Shown one piece after another: positions 27,101 through 43,060 of a stretch of DNA of 64,000 bases; the stretch's first letter is position 1, and every line of letters begins with the position of its first letter. The notes below the pieces were generated by a model. The model made no database searches, had not been told where the DNA came from, and saw nothing but the letters and a program-made list of their open reading frames with translations. Location: positions 159,708,761 to 159,772,760 of the forward strand of contig OZ010799.1 in assembly GCA_963932465.1 (NCBI GenBank), written 5' to 3'. Made by a program: the position numbers and the translations under genes. Origin of the DNA: Maratus speciosus (lineage: Eukaryota; Arthropoda; Arachnida; Araneae; Salticidae).

Positions 27101-28447
27101 GGCGCAAAGCCAACCTAGTGAAAAAGATTCCACGCCGGGACTCGAACCCGGTCTATCAGTATAGGGTATTGAAGTTCTACCGACAAAAACACAAGGAACG
27201 ATACCCAGCCTGGAAATTTTCACTATTAAGGTTGGCAAGGCAAGAAACGCAACACAAGATGGAATATTTTCCATGAGCCACCGACATGGGGCAAACGCAG
27301 ACACTTAATTAAATCCAGCATCGATTGAATCTATATTAATATTTGGACAATTTTCCAGAGAGAAACATTCGCCTTGCATACAATATTTTAAATGAAAATC
27401 AAATTTCAAATTAATATACTTAAAAGGCGCAAAGGCCAACCTAGTGAAAAAGATTCCATGCCGGGACTCGAACGCGGTCTATCAGTATAGGGTATTGATG
27501 TTCTACCGACAAAACCACAAGGAACGATACCCAGCCTGGAACTTTTCACTATTACAGGTTGGCAAGGCAAGAAACGCAACACAAGATGGAATATTTTCCA
27601 TGAGCCACCGACATGGGGCAAACGCAGACACTTAATTAAATCCAGCATCGATTGAATCTATATTAATATTTGGACATTTTTCCAGAGAGAAACATTCGCC
27701 TTGCATACAATATTTTAAATGAAAATCAAATTTCAAATTAATATACTTAAAAGGCGCAAAGGCCAACCTAGTGAAAAAGATTCCATGCCGGGATTCGAAC
27801 CCGGTCTATCAGTATAGGGTATTGACGTTCTACCGACAAAACCACAAGGAACGATACCCAGCCTGGAACTTTTCACTATTACAGGTTGGCAAGGCAACAA
27901 ACGCAGCACAAGATGGAATATTTTCCGTGAGCCACCGACATGGGGCAAACACAGACACTTAATTAAATCCAACATCGATTGAACCTATATTAATATTTGG
28001 AAATTTTTCCAGAGAGAAACATTCGCCTTGCATACAATATTTCAAATGAAAATCAAATTTCAAATTATTACTTAAAATGCGCAAAGGCCAACCTAGTGAG
28101 AAATATTCCATGCCGGGGCTCGAACCCGGTCTATCAGTATAGGGTATTGACGTTCTACCGACAAAACCACAAGGAACGATACCCAGCCTGGAACTTTTCA
28201 CTATTACAGGTTGGCAAGGCAAGAAACGCAACACAAGATGGAATATTTTCCATGAGCCACGGACATGGGTCAAACGCAGACACTTAATTTAATCCAGCAT
28301 CGATTGAATCTATATTAATATTTGGACATTTTTCCAGAGAGAAACATTCGCCTTGCATACAATATTTTAAATGAAAATCAAATTTCAAATTAATATACTT
28401 AAAAGGCGCAAAGGCCAACCTACTGAAAAAGATTCCATGCCGGGACT
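22224..28447. repeat. Higher-order block H4, copy 1 (19 units, tandem partner follows)
   Basis: A 6.2-kb block of 19 units is followed head to tail by a second copy at 28,424-34,648. The offset is 6,200 bp, becoming 6,201 after a 1-bp deletion near 27,110 in this copy. The shared rare units (ATAAAATTTC, GGAGGGAAACG, ACGATACCAG) exclude chance similarity. Confidence 0.75.
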
Positions 28448-31400
28448 CGAACCCGGTCTATCAGTATAGGGTATTGATGTTCTACCGACAAAACCACAAG
28501 GAACGATACCCAGCCTGGAACTTTTCACTATTACAGGTTGGCAAGGCAAGAAACGCAACACAAGATGGAATATTTTCCATGAGCCACCGACATGGGGCAA
28601 ACGCAGACACTTAATTAAATCCAGCATCGATTGAATCTATATTAATATTTGGACATTTTTCCAGAGAGAAACATTCGCCTTGCATACAATATTTTAAATG
28701 AAAATCAAATTTCAAATTAATATACTTAAAAGGCGCAAAGGCCAACCTAGTGAAAAAGATTCCATGCCGGGATTCGAACCCGGTCTATCAGTATAGGGTA
28801 TTGACGTTCTACCGACAAAACCACAAAGAACGATACCCAGCCTGGAACTTTTCATTATTACAGGTTGGCAAGGAAACAAATGCAGCACAAGATGGAATAT
28901 TTTCCGTGAGCCACCGACATGGGGCAAACACAGACACTTTATTAAATACAACATCGATTGAACCTATATTAATATTTGGAAATTTTTCCAGAGAGAAACA
29001 TTCGCCTTGCATACAATATTTCAAATGAAAATAAAATTTCAAATTATTACTTAAAATGCGCAAAGGCCAACCTAGTGAAAAAGATTCCATGCCGGGAGTC
29101 GAACCCGGTCTATCAGTATAGGGTATTGACGTTCTACCGACAAAACCACAAGGAACGATACCCAGCCTGGAACTTTTCACTATTACAGGTTGGCAAGGCA
29201 AGAAACGCAACACAAGATGGAATATTTTCCATGAGCCACGGACATGGGTCAAACGCAGACACTTAATTTAATCCAGCATCGATTGAATCTATATTAATAT
29301 TTGGACATTTTTCCAGAGAGAAACATTCGCCTTGCATACAATATTTTAAATGAAAATCAAATTTCAAATTAATATACTTAAAAGGCGCAAAGGCCAACCT
29401 AGTGAAAAAGATTCCATGCCGGGACTCGAACCCGGTCTATCAGTATAGGGTATTGATGTTCTACCGACAAAACCACAAGGAACGATACCCAGCCTGGAAC
29501 TTTTCACTATTACAGGTTGGCAAGGCAAGAAACGCAACGCAAGATGGAATATTTTCCATGAGCCACCAACATGGGGCAAACGCAGACACTTAATTAAATC
29601 CAGCATCGATTGAATCTATATTAATATTTGGACATTTTTCCAGAGAGAAACATTCGCCTTGCATACAATATTTTAAATGGAAATCAAATTTCAAATTAAT
29701 ATACGTAAAAGGCGCAAATGCCAACCTAGTGAAAAAGATTCCATACCGGGATTCGAACCCGGTCTATCAGTATAGGGTATTGACGTTCTACCGAAAAAAC
29801 CACAAGGAACGATACTCAGCCTGGAACTTTTCACTATCACAGGTTGGCAAGGAGGGAAACGCAACACAAGATGGAATATTTTCCATGAGCCACCGACATG
29901 GGGCAAACGCAGACACTTAATTAAATCCAGCATCGATTGAATCTATATTAATATTTTGAAATTTTTCCAGAGAGAAACATTCGCCTTGCATACAATATTT
30001 CAAATGAAAATCAAATTTCAAATTAATATACTTAAAAGGCGCAAAGGCCAACCTAGTGAAAAAGATTCCATGCCGGGACTCGAACCCGGTCTATCAGTAT
30101 AGGGTATTGACGTTCTACCGACAAAACCACAAGGAACGATACCCAGCCTGGAACTTTTCACTATTACAGGTTGGCAAGGCAACAAACGCAGCACAAGATG
30201 GAATATTTTTCGTGAGCCACCGACATGGGGCAAACACAGACACTTAATTAAATCCAACATCGATTGAACATATATTAATATTTGGAAATTTTTCCAGAGA
30301 GAAACATTCGCCTTGCATACAATATTTCAAATGAAAATCAAATTTCAAATTATTACTTAAAAAGCGCAAAGGCCAACCTAGTGAAAAAGATTCCACGCCG
30401 GGACTCGAACCCGGTCTATCAGTATAGGGTATTGAAGTTCTACCGACAAAAACACAAGGAACGATACCCAGCCTGGAACTTTTCACTATTACAGGTTGGC
30501 AAGGCAAGAAACGCAACACAAGATGGAATATTTACCATGAGCCACCGACATGGGGCAAACGCAGACACTTAATTAAATCCAGCATCGATTGAATCTATAT
30601 TAATATTTGGACATTTTTCCAGAGAGAAACATTCGCCTTGCATACAATATTTTAAATGAAAATCAAATTTCAAATTAATATACTTAAAAGGCGCAAAGGC
30701 CAACCTAGTGAAAAAGATTCCATGCCGGGATTCGAACCCGGTCTATCAGTATAGGGTATTGACGTTCTACCGACAAAACCACAAGGAACGATACCCAGCC
30801 TGGAACTTTTCACTATTACAGGTTGGCAAGGCAAGTAACGCAACACAAGATGGAACATTTTCCATGAGCCACGGACATGGGGCAAACGCAGACACTTAAT
30901 TAAATCCAGCATCGATTGAATCTATATTAATATTTGGACATTTATCCAGAGAGAAACATTCGCCTTGCATACAATATTTTAAATGAAAATCAAATTTCAA
31001 ATTAATATACTTAAAAGGCGCAAAGGCCAACCTAGTGAAAAAGATTCCATGCCGGGACTCGAACCCGGTCTATCAGTATAGGGTATTGATGTTCTACCGA
31101 CAAAACCACAAGGAACGATACCCAGCCTGGAACTTTTCACTATTACAGGTTGGCAAGGCAAGAAACGCAACACAAGATGGAATATTTTCCATGAGCCACG
31201 GACATGGGGCAAACGCAGACACTTAATTAAATCCAGCATCGATTGAATCTATATTAATATTTGGACATTTTTCCAGAGAGAAACATTCGCCTTGCATACA
31301 ATATTTTAAATGAAAATCAAATTTCAAATTAATATACTTAAAAGGCGCAAAGGCCAACCTAGTGAAAAAGATTCCATGCCGGGACTCGAACCCGGTCTAT

Positions 31401-34400
31401 CAGTATAGGGTATTGATGTTCTACCGACAAAACCACAAGGAACGATACCCAGCCTGGAACTTTTCACTATTACAGGTTGGCAAGGCAAGAAACGCAACAC
31501 AAGATGGAATATTTTCCATGAGCCACCGACATTGGGCAAACGCAGACACTTAATTAAATCCAGCATCGATTGAATCTATATTAATATTTGGAAATTTTTC
31601 CAGAGAGAAACATTCGCCTTGCATACAATATTTTAAATGAAAATCAAATTTCAAATTAATATACTTAAAAGGCGCAAAGGCCAACCTAGTGAAAAAGATT
31701 CCATGCCGGGATTCGAACCCGGTCTATCAGTATAGGGTATTGACGTTCTACCGACAAAACCACAAGGAACGATACCCAGCCTGGAACTTTTCACTATTAC
31801 AGGTTGGCAAGGCAACAAACGCAGCACAAGATGGAATATTTTCCGTGAGCCACCGACATGGGGCAAACACAGACACTTAATTAAATCCAACATCGATTGA
31901 ACCTATATTAATATTTGGAAATTTTTCCAGAGAGAAACATTCGCCTTGCATACAATATTTCAAATGAAAATCAAATTTCAAATTATTACTTAAAATGCGC
32001 AAAAGCCAACCTAGTGAAAAATATTCCATGCCGGGACTCGAACCCGGTCTATCAGTATAGGGTATTGACGTTCTACCGACAAAACCACAAGGAACGATAC
32101 CCAGCCTGGAACTTTTCACTATTACAGGTTGGCAAGGCAAGAAACGCAACACAAGATGGAATATTTTCCATGAGCCACCGACATGGGGCAAACGCAGACA
32201 CTTAATTAAATCCAGCATCGATTGAATCTATATTAATATTTGGACAATTTTCCAGAGAGAAACATTCGCCTTGCATACAATATTTTAAATGAAAATCAAA
32301 TTTCAAATTAATATACTTAAAAGGCGCAAAGGCCAACCTAGTGAAAAAGATTCCATGCCGGGACTCGAACCCGGTCTATCAGTATAGGGTATTGATGTTC
32401 TACCGACAAAACCACAAGGAACGATACCAGCCTGGAACTTTTCACTATTACAGGTTGGCAAGGCAAGAAACGCAACACAAGATGGAATATTTTCCATGAG
32501 CCACCGACATGGGGCAAACGCAGACACTTAATTAAATCCAGCATCGATTGAATCTATATTAATATTTGGACATTTTTCCAGAGAGAAAAATTCGCCTTGC
32601 ATACAATATTTTAAATGAAAATCAAATTTCAAATTAATATACTTAAAAGGCGCAAAGGCCAACCTAGTGAAAAAGATTCCATGCCGGGATTCGAACCCGG
32701 TCTATCAGTATAGGGTATTGACGTTCTACCGACAAAACCACAAGGAACGATACCCAGCCTGGAACTTTTCACTATTACAGGTTGGCAAGGCAACAAACGC
32801 AGCACAAGATGGAATATTTTCCGTGAGCCACCGACATGGGGCAAACTCAGACACTTAATTAAATCCAACATCGATTGAACCTATATTAATATTTGGAAAT
32901 TTTTCCAGAGAGAAACATTCGCCTTGCATACAATATTTCAAATGAAAATCAAATTTCAAATTATTACTTAAAATGCGCAAAGGCCAACCTAGTGAAAAAT
33001 ATTCCATGCCGGGACTCGAACCCGGTCTATCAGTATAGGGTATTGACGTTCTACCGACAAAACCACAAGGAACGATACCCAGCCTGGAACTTTTCACTAT
33101 TACAGGTTGGCAAGGCAAGAAACGCAACACAAGATGGAATATTTTCCATGAGCCACCGACATGGGGCAAACGCAGACACTTAATTAAATCCAGCATCGAT
33201 TGAATCTATATTAATATTTGGACATTTTTCCAGAGAGAAACATTCGCCTTGCATACAATATTTTAAATGAAAATCAAATTTCAAATTAATATACTTAAAA
33301 GGCGCAAAGGCCAACCTAGTGAAAAAGATTCCACGCCGGGACTCGAACCCGGTCTATCAGTATAGGGTATTGAAGTTCTACCGACAAAAACACAAGGAAC
33401 GATACCCAGCCTGGAAATTTTCACTATTAAGGTTGGCAAGGCAAGAAACGCAACACAAGATGGAATATTTTCCGTGAGCCACCGACATGGGGCAAACGCA
33501 GACACTTAATTAAATCCAGCATCGATTGAATCTATATTAATATTTGGACAATTTTCCAGAGAGAAACATTCGCCTTGCATACAATATTTTAAATGAAAAT
33601 CAAATTTCAAATTAATATACTTAAAAGGCGCAAAGGCCAACCTAGTGAAAAAGATTCCATGCCGGGACTCGAACGCGGTCTATCAGTATAGGGTATTGAT
33701 GTTCTACCGACAAAACCACAAGGAACGATACCCAGCCTGGAACTTTTCACTATTACAGGTTGGCAAGGCAAGAAACGCAACACAAGATGGAATATTTTCC
33801 ATGAGCCACCGACATGGGGCAAACGCAGACACTTAATTAAATCCAGCATCGATTGAATCTATATTAATATTTGGACATTTTTCCAGAGAGAAACATTCGC
33901 CTTGCATACAATATTTTAAATGAAAATCAAATTTCAAATTAATATACTTAAAAGGCGCAAAGGCCAACCTAGTGAAAAAGATTCCATGCCGGGATTCGAA
34001 CCCGGTCTATCAGTATAGGGTATTGACGTTCTACCGACAAAACCACAAGGAACGATACCCAGCCTGGAACTTTTCACTATTACAGGTTGGCAAGGCAACA
34101 AACGCAACACAAGATGGAATATTTTCCATGAGCCACGGACATGGGGCAAACACAGACACTTAATTAAATCCAACATCGATTGAACCTATATTAATATTTG
34201 GAAATTTTTCCAGAGAGAAACATTCGCCTTGCATACAATATTTCAAATGAAAATCAAATTTCAAATTATTACTTAAAATGCGCAAAGGCCAACCTAGTGA
34301 GAAATATTCCATGCCGGGGCTCGAACCCGGTCTATCAGTATAGGGTATTGACGTTCTACCGACAAAACCACAAGGAACGATACCCAGCCTGGAACTTTTC

Positions 34401-34648
34401 ACTATTACAGGTTGGCAAGGCAAGAAACGCAACACAAGATGGAATATTTTCCATGAGCCACGGACATGGGTCAAACGCAGACACTTAATTTAATCCAGCA
34501 TCGATTGAATCTATATTAATATTTGGACATTTTTCCAGAGAGAAACATTCGCCTTGCATACAATATTTTAAATGAAAATCAAATTTCAAATTAATATACT
34601 TAAAAGGCGCAAAGGCCAACCTACTGAAAAAGATTCCATGCCGGGACT
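28424..34648. repeat. Higher-order block H4, copy 2
   Basis: Second copy of the 6.2-kb block. It differs by a few substitutions (CATTGGGC near 31,531 against CATAGGGC in copy 1; CCGTGAG near 33,473) and by a patch near 34,105-34,140. There this copy reads CAACACAAG and CCACGGAC where copy 1 has CAGCACAAG and CCACCGAC, suggesting conversion from another unit. Confidence 0.75.
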
Positions 34649-37600
34649 CGAACGCGGTCTATCAGTATAGGGTATTGACGTTCTACCGACAAAACCACAA
34701 GGAACGATACCCAGCCTGGAACTTTTCACTATTACAGGTTGGCAAGGCAAGTAACGCAACACAAGATGGAACATTTTCCATGAGCCACGGACATGGGGCA
34801 AACGCAGACACTTAATTAAATCCAGCATCGATTGAATCTATATTAATATTTGGACATTTATCCAGAGAGAAACATTCGCCTTGCATACAATATTTTAAAT
34901 GATAATCAAATTTCAAATTAATATACTTAAAAGGCGCAAAGGCCAACCTAGTGAAAAAGATTCCATGCCGGGACTCGAACCCGGTCTATCGGTATAGGGT
35001 ATTGATGTTCTACCGACAAAACCACAAGGAACGATACCCAGCCTGGAACTTTTCACTATTACAGGTTGGCAAGGCAAGAAACGCAACACAAGATGGAATA
35101 TTTTCCATGAGCCACCGACATGGGGCAAACGCAGACACTTAATTAAATCCAGCATCGATTGAATCTATATTAATATTTGGACATTTTTCCAGAGAGAAAC
35201 ATTCGCCTTGCATACAATATTTTAAATGAAAATCAAATTTCAAATTAATATACTTAAAAGGCGCAAAGGCCAACCTAGTGAAAAAGATTCCATGCCGGGA
35301 TTCGAACCCGGTCTATCAGTATAGGGTATTGACGTTCTACCGACAAAACCACAAGGAACGATACCCAGCCTGGAACTTTTCACTATTACAGGTTGGCAAG
35401 GCAACAAACGCAGCACAAGATAGAATATTTTCCGTGAGCCACCGACATGGGGCAAACACAGACACTTAATTAAATCCAACATCGATTGAACCTATATTAA
35501 TATTTGGAAATTTTTCCAGAGAGAAACATTCGCCTTGCATACAATATTTCAAATGAAAATCAAATTTCAAATTATTACTTAAAATGCGCAAAGGCCAACC
35601 TAGTGAAAAAGATTCCATGCCGGGACTCGAACCCGGTCTATCAGTATAGGGTATTGACGTTCTACCGACAAAACCACAAGGAACGATACCCAGCCTGGAA
35701 CTTTTCACTATTACAGGTTGGCAAGGCAAGAAACGCAACACAAGATGGAATATTTTCCATGAGCCACCGACATGGGGCAAACGCAGACACTTAATTAAAT
35801 ACAGCATCGATTGAATCTATATTAATATTTGGAAATTTTTCCAGAGAGAAACATTCGCCTTGCATACAATATTTCAAATGAATATCAAATTTCAAATTAT
35901 TACTTAAAATGCGCAAAGGCCAACCTAGTGAAAAAGATTCCATGCCGGGACTCGAACCCGGTCTATCAGTATAGGGTATTGACGTTCTACCGACAAAACC
36001 ACAAGGAACGATACCCAGCCTGGAACTTTTCACTATTACAGGTTGGCAAGGCTACAAACGCAGCACCAGATGGAATATTTTCCGTGAGCCACCGACATGA
36101 GGCAAACACAGACACTTAATTAAATCCAACATCGATTGAACCTGTATTAATATTTGGACATTTTTCCAGACAGAAACATTCGCTTTGCATACAATATTTC
36201 AAATGAAAATCAAATTTCAAATTATTACTTAAAATGCGCAAAGGCCAACCTAGTGAAAAATATTCCATGCCGGGACTCGAACCCGGTCTATCAGTATAGG
36301 GTATTGACGTTCTACCGACAAAACCACAAGGAACGATACCCAGCCTGGAACTTTTCACTATTACAGGTTGGCAAGGCAAGAAACGCAACACAAGATGGAA
36401 TATTTTCCATGAGCCACCGACATGGGGCAAACGCAGACACTTAATTAAATCCAGCATCGATTGAATATATATTAAAATTTGGACATTTTTCCAGAGAGAA
36501 ACATTCGCCTTGCATACAATATTTTAAATGAAAATCAAATTTCAAATTAATATACTTAAAAGGCGCAAAGGCCAACCTAGTGAAAAAGATTCCATGCCGG
36601 GACTCGAACCCGGTATATCAGTATAGGGTATTGACGTTCTACCGACAAAACCACAAGGAACGATACCCAGCCTGGAACTTTTCACTATTACAGGTTGGCA
36701 AGGCAAGAAACGCAACACAAGATGGAATATTTTCCATGAGCCACGGACATGGGTCAAACGCAGACACTTAATTTAATCCAGCATCGATTGAATCTATATT
36801 AATATTTGGACATTTTTCCAGAGAGAAACATTCGCCTTGCATACAATATTTTAAATGAAAATCAAATTTCAAATTAATATACTTAAAAGGCGCAAAGCCC
36901 AACCTAGTGAAAAAGATTCCATGCCGGGACTCGAACCCGGTCTGTCAGTATAGGGTATTGACGTTCTACCGACAAAACCACAAGGAACGATACCCAGCCT
37001 GGAACTTTTCACTATTACAGGTTGGCAAGGCAAGTAACGCAACACAAGATGGAACATTTTCCATGAGCCACGGACATGGGGCAAACGCAGACACTTAATT
37101 AAATCCAGCATCGATTGAATCTATATTAATATTTGGACATTTATCCAGAGAGAAACATTCGCCTTGCATACAATATTTTAAATGAAAATCAAATTTCAAA
37201 TTAATATACTTAAAAGGCGCAAAGGCCAACCTAGTGAAAAAGATTCCATGCCGGGACTCGAACCCGGTCTATCAGTATAGGGTATTGATGTTCTACCGAC
37301 AAAACCACAAGGAAGGATACCCAGCCTGGAACTTTTCACTATTACAGGTTGGCAAGGCAAGAAACGCAACACAAGATGGAATATTTTCCATGAGCCACCG
37401 ACATGGGGCAAACGCAGACACTTAATTAAATCCAGCATCGATTGAATCTATATTAATATTTGGACATTTTTCCAGAGAGAAACATTCGCCTTGCATACAA
37501 TATTTTAAATGAAAATCAAATTTCAAATTAATATACTTAAAAGGCGCAAAGGCCAACCTAGTGAAAAAGATTCCATGCCGGGATTCGAACCCGGTCTATC

Positions 37601-40600
37601 AGTATAGGGTATTGACGTACTACCGACAAAACCACAAGGAACGATACCCAGCCTGGAACTTTTCACTATTACAGGTTGGCAAGGCAACAAACGCAGCACA
37701 AGATGGAATATTTTCCGTGAGCCACCGACATGGGGCAAACACAGACACTTAATTAAATCCAACATCGATTGAACCTATATTAATATTTGGAAATTTTTCC
37801 AGAGAGAAACATTCGCCTTGCATACAATATTTCAAATGAAAATCAAATTTCAAATTATTACTTAAAATGCGCAAAGGCCAACCTAGTGAAAAATATTCCA
37901 TGCCGGGACTCGAACCCGGTCTATCAGTATAGGGTATTGACGTTCTACCGACAAAACCACAAGGAACGATACCCAGCCTGGAACTTTTCACTATTACAGG
38001 TTGGCAAGGCAAGAAACGCAACACAAGATGGAATATTTTCCATGAGCCACCGACATGGGGCAAACGCAGACACTTAATTAAATCCAGCATCGATCGAATC
38101 TATATTAATATTTGGACATTTTTCCAGATAGAAACATTCGCCTTGCATACAATATTTTAAATGAAAATCAAATTTCAAATTAATATACTTAAAAGGCGCA
38201 AAGGCCAACCTAGTGAAAAAGATTCCATGCCGGGACTCGAACCCGGTCTATCAGTATAGGGTATTGATGTTCTACCGACAAAACCACAAGGAACGATACC
38301 CAGCCTGGAACTTTTCACTATTACAGGTTGGCAAGGCAAGAAACGCAACACAAGATGGAATATTTTCCATGAGCCACCGACATGGGGCAAACGCAGACAC
38401 TTAATTAAATCCAGCATCGATTGAATCTATATTAATATTTGGACATTTTTCCAGAGAGAAACATTCGCATTGCATACAATATTTTAAATGAAAATCAAAT
38501 TTCAAATTAATATACTTAAAAGGCGCAAAGGCCAACCTAGTGATAAAGATTCCATGCCGGGATTCGAACCCGGTCTATCAGTATAGGGTATTGACGTTCT
38601 ACCGACAAAACCACAAGGAACGATACCCAGCCTGGAACTTTTCACTATTACAGGTTGGCAAGGCAACAAACGCAGCACAAGATGGAATATTTTCCGTGAG
38701 CCACCGACATGGGGCAAACACAGACACTTAATTAAATCCAACATCGATTGAACCTATATTAATATTTGGAAATTTTTCCAGAGAGAAACATTCGCCTTGC
38801 ATACAATATTTCAAATGAAAATCAAATTTCAAATTATTACTTAAAATGCGCAAAGGCCAACCTAGTGAAAAATATTCCATGCCGGGACTCGAACCCGGTC
38901 TATCAGTATAGGGTATTGACGTTCTACCGACAAAACCACAAGGAACGATACCCAGTCTGGAACTTTTCACTATTACAGGTTGGCAAGGCAAGAAACGCAA
39001 CACAAGATGGAATATTTTCCATGAGCCACCGACATGGGGCAAACGCAGACACTTAATTAAATCCAGCATCGATTGAATCTATATTAATATTTGGACATTT
39101 TTCCAGAGAGAAACATTCGCCTTGCATACAATATTTTAAATGAAAATCAAATTTCAAATTAATATACTTAAAAGGCGCAAAGGCCAACCTAGTGAAAAAG
39201 ATTCCATGCCGGGACTCGAACCCGGTCTATCAGTAGAAGGGTATTGATGTTCTACCGACAAAACCACAAGGATCGATACCCAGCCTGGAACTTTTCACTA
39301 TTACAGGTTGGCAAGGCAAGAAACGCAACACAAGATGGAATATTTTCCATGAGCCACCGACATGGGGCAAACGCAGACACTTAATTAAATCCAGCATTGA
39401 TTGAATCTATATTTGGACATTTTTCCAGAGAGAAACATTCGCCTTGCATACAATATTTTAAATGAAAATCAAATTTCAAATTAATATACTTAAAAGGCGC
39501 AAAGGCCAACCTAGTGAAAAAGATTCCATGCCGGGACTCGAACCCGGTCTATCAGTATAGGGTATTGATGTTCTACCGACAAAACCACAAGGAACGATAC
39601 CCAGCTTGGAACTTTTCACTATTACAGGTTGGCAAGGCAAGTAACGCAACACAAGATGGAACATTTTCCATGAGCCACGGACATGGGGCAAACGCAGACA
39701 CTTAATTAAATCCAGCATCGATTGAATCTATATTAATATTTGGACATTTATCCAGAGAGAAACATTCGCCTTGCATACAATATTTTAAATGAAAATCAAA
39801 TATCAAATTATTATACTTAAAAGGCGCAAAGGCCAACCTAGTGAAAAAGATTCCATGCCGGGACTCGAACCCGGTCTATCAGTATAGGGTATTGATGTTC
39901 TACCGACAAAACCACAAGGAACGATACCCAGCCTGGAACTTTTCACTATTACAGGTTGGCAAGGCAAGAAACGCAACACAAGATGGAATATTTTCCATGA
40001 GCCACCGACATGGGGCAAACGCAGACACTTAATTAAATCCAGCATCGATTGAATCTATATTAATATTTCGACATTTTTCCAGAGAGAAACATTCGCCTTG
40101 CATACAATATTTTAAATGAAAATCAAATTTCAAATTAATATACTTAAAAGGCGCAAAGGCCAACCTAGTGAAAAAGATTCCACGCCGGGACTCGAACCCG
40201 GTCTATCAGTATAGGGTATTGAAGTTCTACCGACAAAAACACAAGGAACGATACCCAGCCTGGTAATTTTCACTATTAAGGTTGGCAAGGCAAGAAACGC
40301 AACACAAGATGGAATATTTTCCATGAGCCACCGACATGGGGCAAACGCAGACACTTAATTAAATCCAGCATCGATTGAATCTATATTAATATTTGGACAT
40401 TTTTCCAGAGAGAAACATTCGCCTTGCATACAATATTTTAAATGAAAATCAAATTTCAAATTAATATACTTAAAAGGCGCAAAGGCCAACCTAGTGAAAA
40501 AGATTCCATGCCGGGACTCGAACCCGGTCTATCAGTATAGGGTATTGATGTTCTACCGACAAAACCACAAGGAACGATACCCAGCCTGGAACTTTTCACT

Positions 40601-41302
40601 ATTACAGGTTGGCAAGGCAAAAAACGCAACACAAGATGGAATATTTTCCATGAGCCACCGACATGGGGCAAACGCAGACACTTAATTAAATCCAGCATCG
40701 ATTGAATCTATATTAATATTTGGACATTTTTCCAGAGAGAAACATTCGCCTTGCATACAATATTTTAAATGAAAATCAAATTTCAAATTAATATACTTAA
40801 AAGGCGCAAAGGCCAACCTAGTGAAAAAGATTCCATGCCGGGACTCGAACCCGGTATATCAGTATAGGGTATTGACGTTCTACCGACAAAACCACAAGGA
40901 ACGATACCCAGCCTGGAACTTTTCACTATTACAGGTTGGCAAGGCAAGAAACGCAACACAAGATGGAATATTTTCCATGAGCCACGGACATGGGTCAAAC
41001 GCAGACACTTAATTTAATCCAGCATCGATTGAATCTATGTTAATATTTGGACATTTTTCCAGAGAGAAACATTCGCCTTGCATACAATATTTTAAATGAA
41101 AATCAAATTTCAAATTAATATACTTAAAAGGCGCAAAGTCCAACCTACTGAAAAAGATTCCATGCCGGGACTCGAACCCGGTCTATCAGTATAGGGTATT
41201 GACGTTCTACCGACAAAACCACAAGGAACGATACCCAGCCTGGAACTTTTCACTATTACAGGTTGGCAAGGCAAGTAACGCAACACAAGATGGAACATTT
41301 TC
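32607..41302. repeat. Higher-order block H2, copy 2
   Basis: Partner of 10,089-18,784 at offset 22,518. It lacks the Helitron. It is preceded by the ACGATACCAG unit that is missing next to the Helitron. Similarity to copy 1 ends near 41,302, where this copy switches to the CCGTGAGCCACCGACATGAGG variant. Confidence 0.75.
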
Positions 41303-42088
41303 CGTGAGCCACCGACATGAGGCAAACACAGACACTTAATTAAATCCAACATCGATTGAACCTGTATTAATATTTGGACATTTTTCCAGACAGAAACATT
41401 CGCTTTGCATACAATATTTCAAAAGAAAATCAAATTTCAAATTATTACTTAAAATGCGCAAAGGCCAACCTAGTGAAAAATATTCCATGCCGGGACTCGA
41501 ACCCGGTCTATCAGTATAGGGTATTGACGTTCTACCGACAAAACCACAAGGAACGATACCCAGCCTGGAACTTTTCACTATTACAGGTTGGCAAGGCAAG
41601 AAACGCAACACAAGATGGAATATTTTCCATGAGCCACCGACATGGGGCAAACGCAGACACTTAATTAAATCCAGCATCGATTGAATATATATTAAAATTT
41701 GGACATTTTTCCAGAGAGAAACATTCGCCTTGCATACAATATTTTAAATGAAAATCAAATTTCAAAATAATATACTTAAAAGGCGCAAAGGCCAACCTAG
41801 TGAAAAAGATTCCATGCCGGGACTCGAACCCGGTATATCAGTATAGGGTATTGACGTTCTACCGACAAAACCACAAGGAACGATACCCAGCCTGGAACTT
41901 TTCACTATTACAGGTTGGCAAGGCAAGAAACGCAACACAAGATGGAATATTTTCCATGAGCCACGGACATGGGTCAAACGCAGACACTTAATTTAATCCA
42001 GCATCGATTGAATCTATATTAATATTTCGACATTTTTCCAGAGAGAAACATTCGCCTTGCATACAATATTTTAAATGAAAATCAAATT

Positions 42089-43060
42089 TCAAATTAATAT
42101 ACTTAAAAGGCGCAAAGGCCAACCTAGTGAAAAAGATTCCACGCCGGGACTCGAACCCGGTCTATCAGTATAGGGTATTGAAGTTCTACCGACAAAAACA
42201 CAAGGAACGATACCCAGCCTGGTAATTTTCACTATTAAGGTTGGCAAGGCAAGAAACGCAACACAAGATGGAATATTTTCCATGAGCCACCGACATGGGG
42301 CAAACGCAGACACTTAATTAAATCCAGCATCGATTGAATCTATATTAATATTTGGACATTTATCCAGAGAGAAACATTCGCCTTGCATACAATATTTTAA
42401 ATGAAAATCAAATTTCAAATTAATATACTTAAAAGGCGCAAAGGCCAACCTAGTGAAAAAGATTCCATGCCGGGACTCGAACCCGGTCTATCAGTATAGG
42501 GTATTGATGTTCTACCGACAAAACCACAAGGAACGATACCCAGCCTGGAACTTTTCACTATTACAGGTTGGCAAGGCAAAAAACGCAACACAAGATGGAA
42601 TATTTTCCATGAGCCACCGACATGGGGCAAACGCAGACACTTAATTAAATCCAGCATCGATTGAATCTATATTAATATTTGGACATTTTTCCAGAGAGAA
42701 ACATTCGCCTTGCATACAATATTTTAAATGAAAATCAAATTTCAAATTAATATACTTAAAAGGCGCAAAGGCCAACCTAGTGAAAAAGATTCCATGCCGG
42801 GACTCGAACCCGGTATATCAGTATAGGGTATTGACGTTCTACCGACAAAACCACAAGGAACGATACCCAGCCTGGAACTTTTCACTATTACAGGTTGGCA
42901 AGGCAAGAAACGCAACACAAGATGGAATATTTTCCATGAGCCACGGACATGGGTCAAACGCAGACACTTAATTTAATCCAGCATCGATTGAATCTATGTT
43001 AATATTTGGACATTTTTCCAGAGAGAAACATTCGCCTTGCATACAATATTTTAAATGAAA
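42089..43060. repeat. Three-unit block repeated at 40,130 and 45,024
   Basis: Three consecutive units (TTCCACGCC with TGGTAATTTTC; GCAAAAAACGC; GGTATATC with CTATGTTAATATT) occur in this order at 40,130, 42,089 and 45,024. The spacings are 1,959 bp (6 units) and 2,935 bp (9 units). This shows short-range block copying nested within the larger blocks. Confidence 0.65.
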
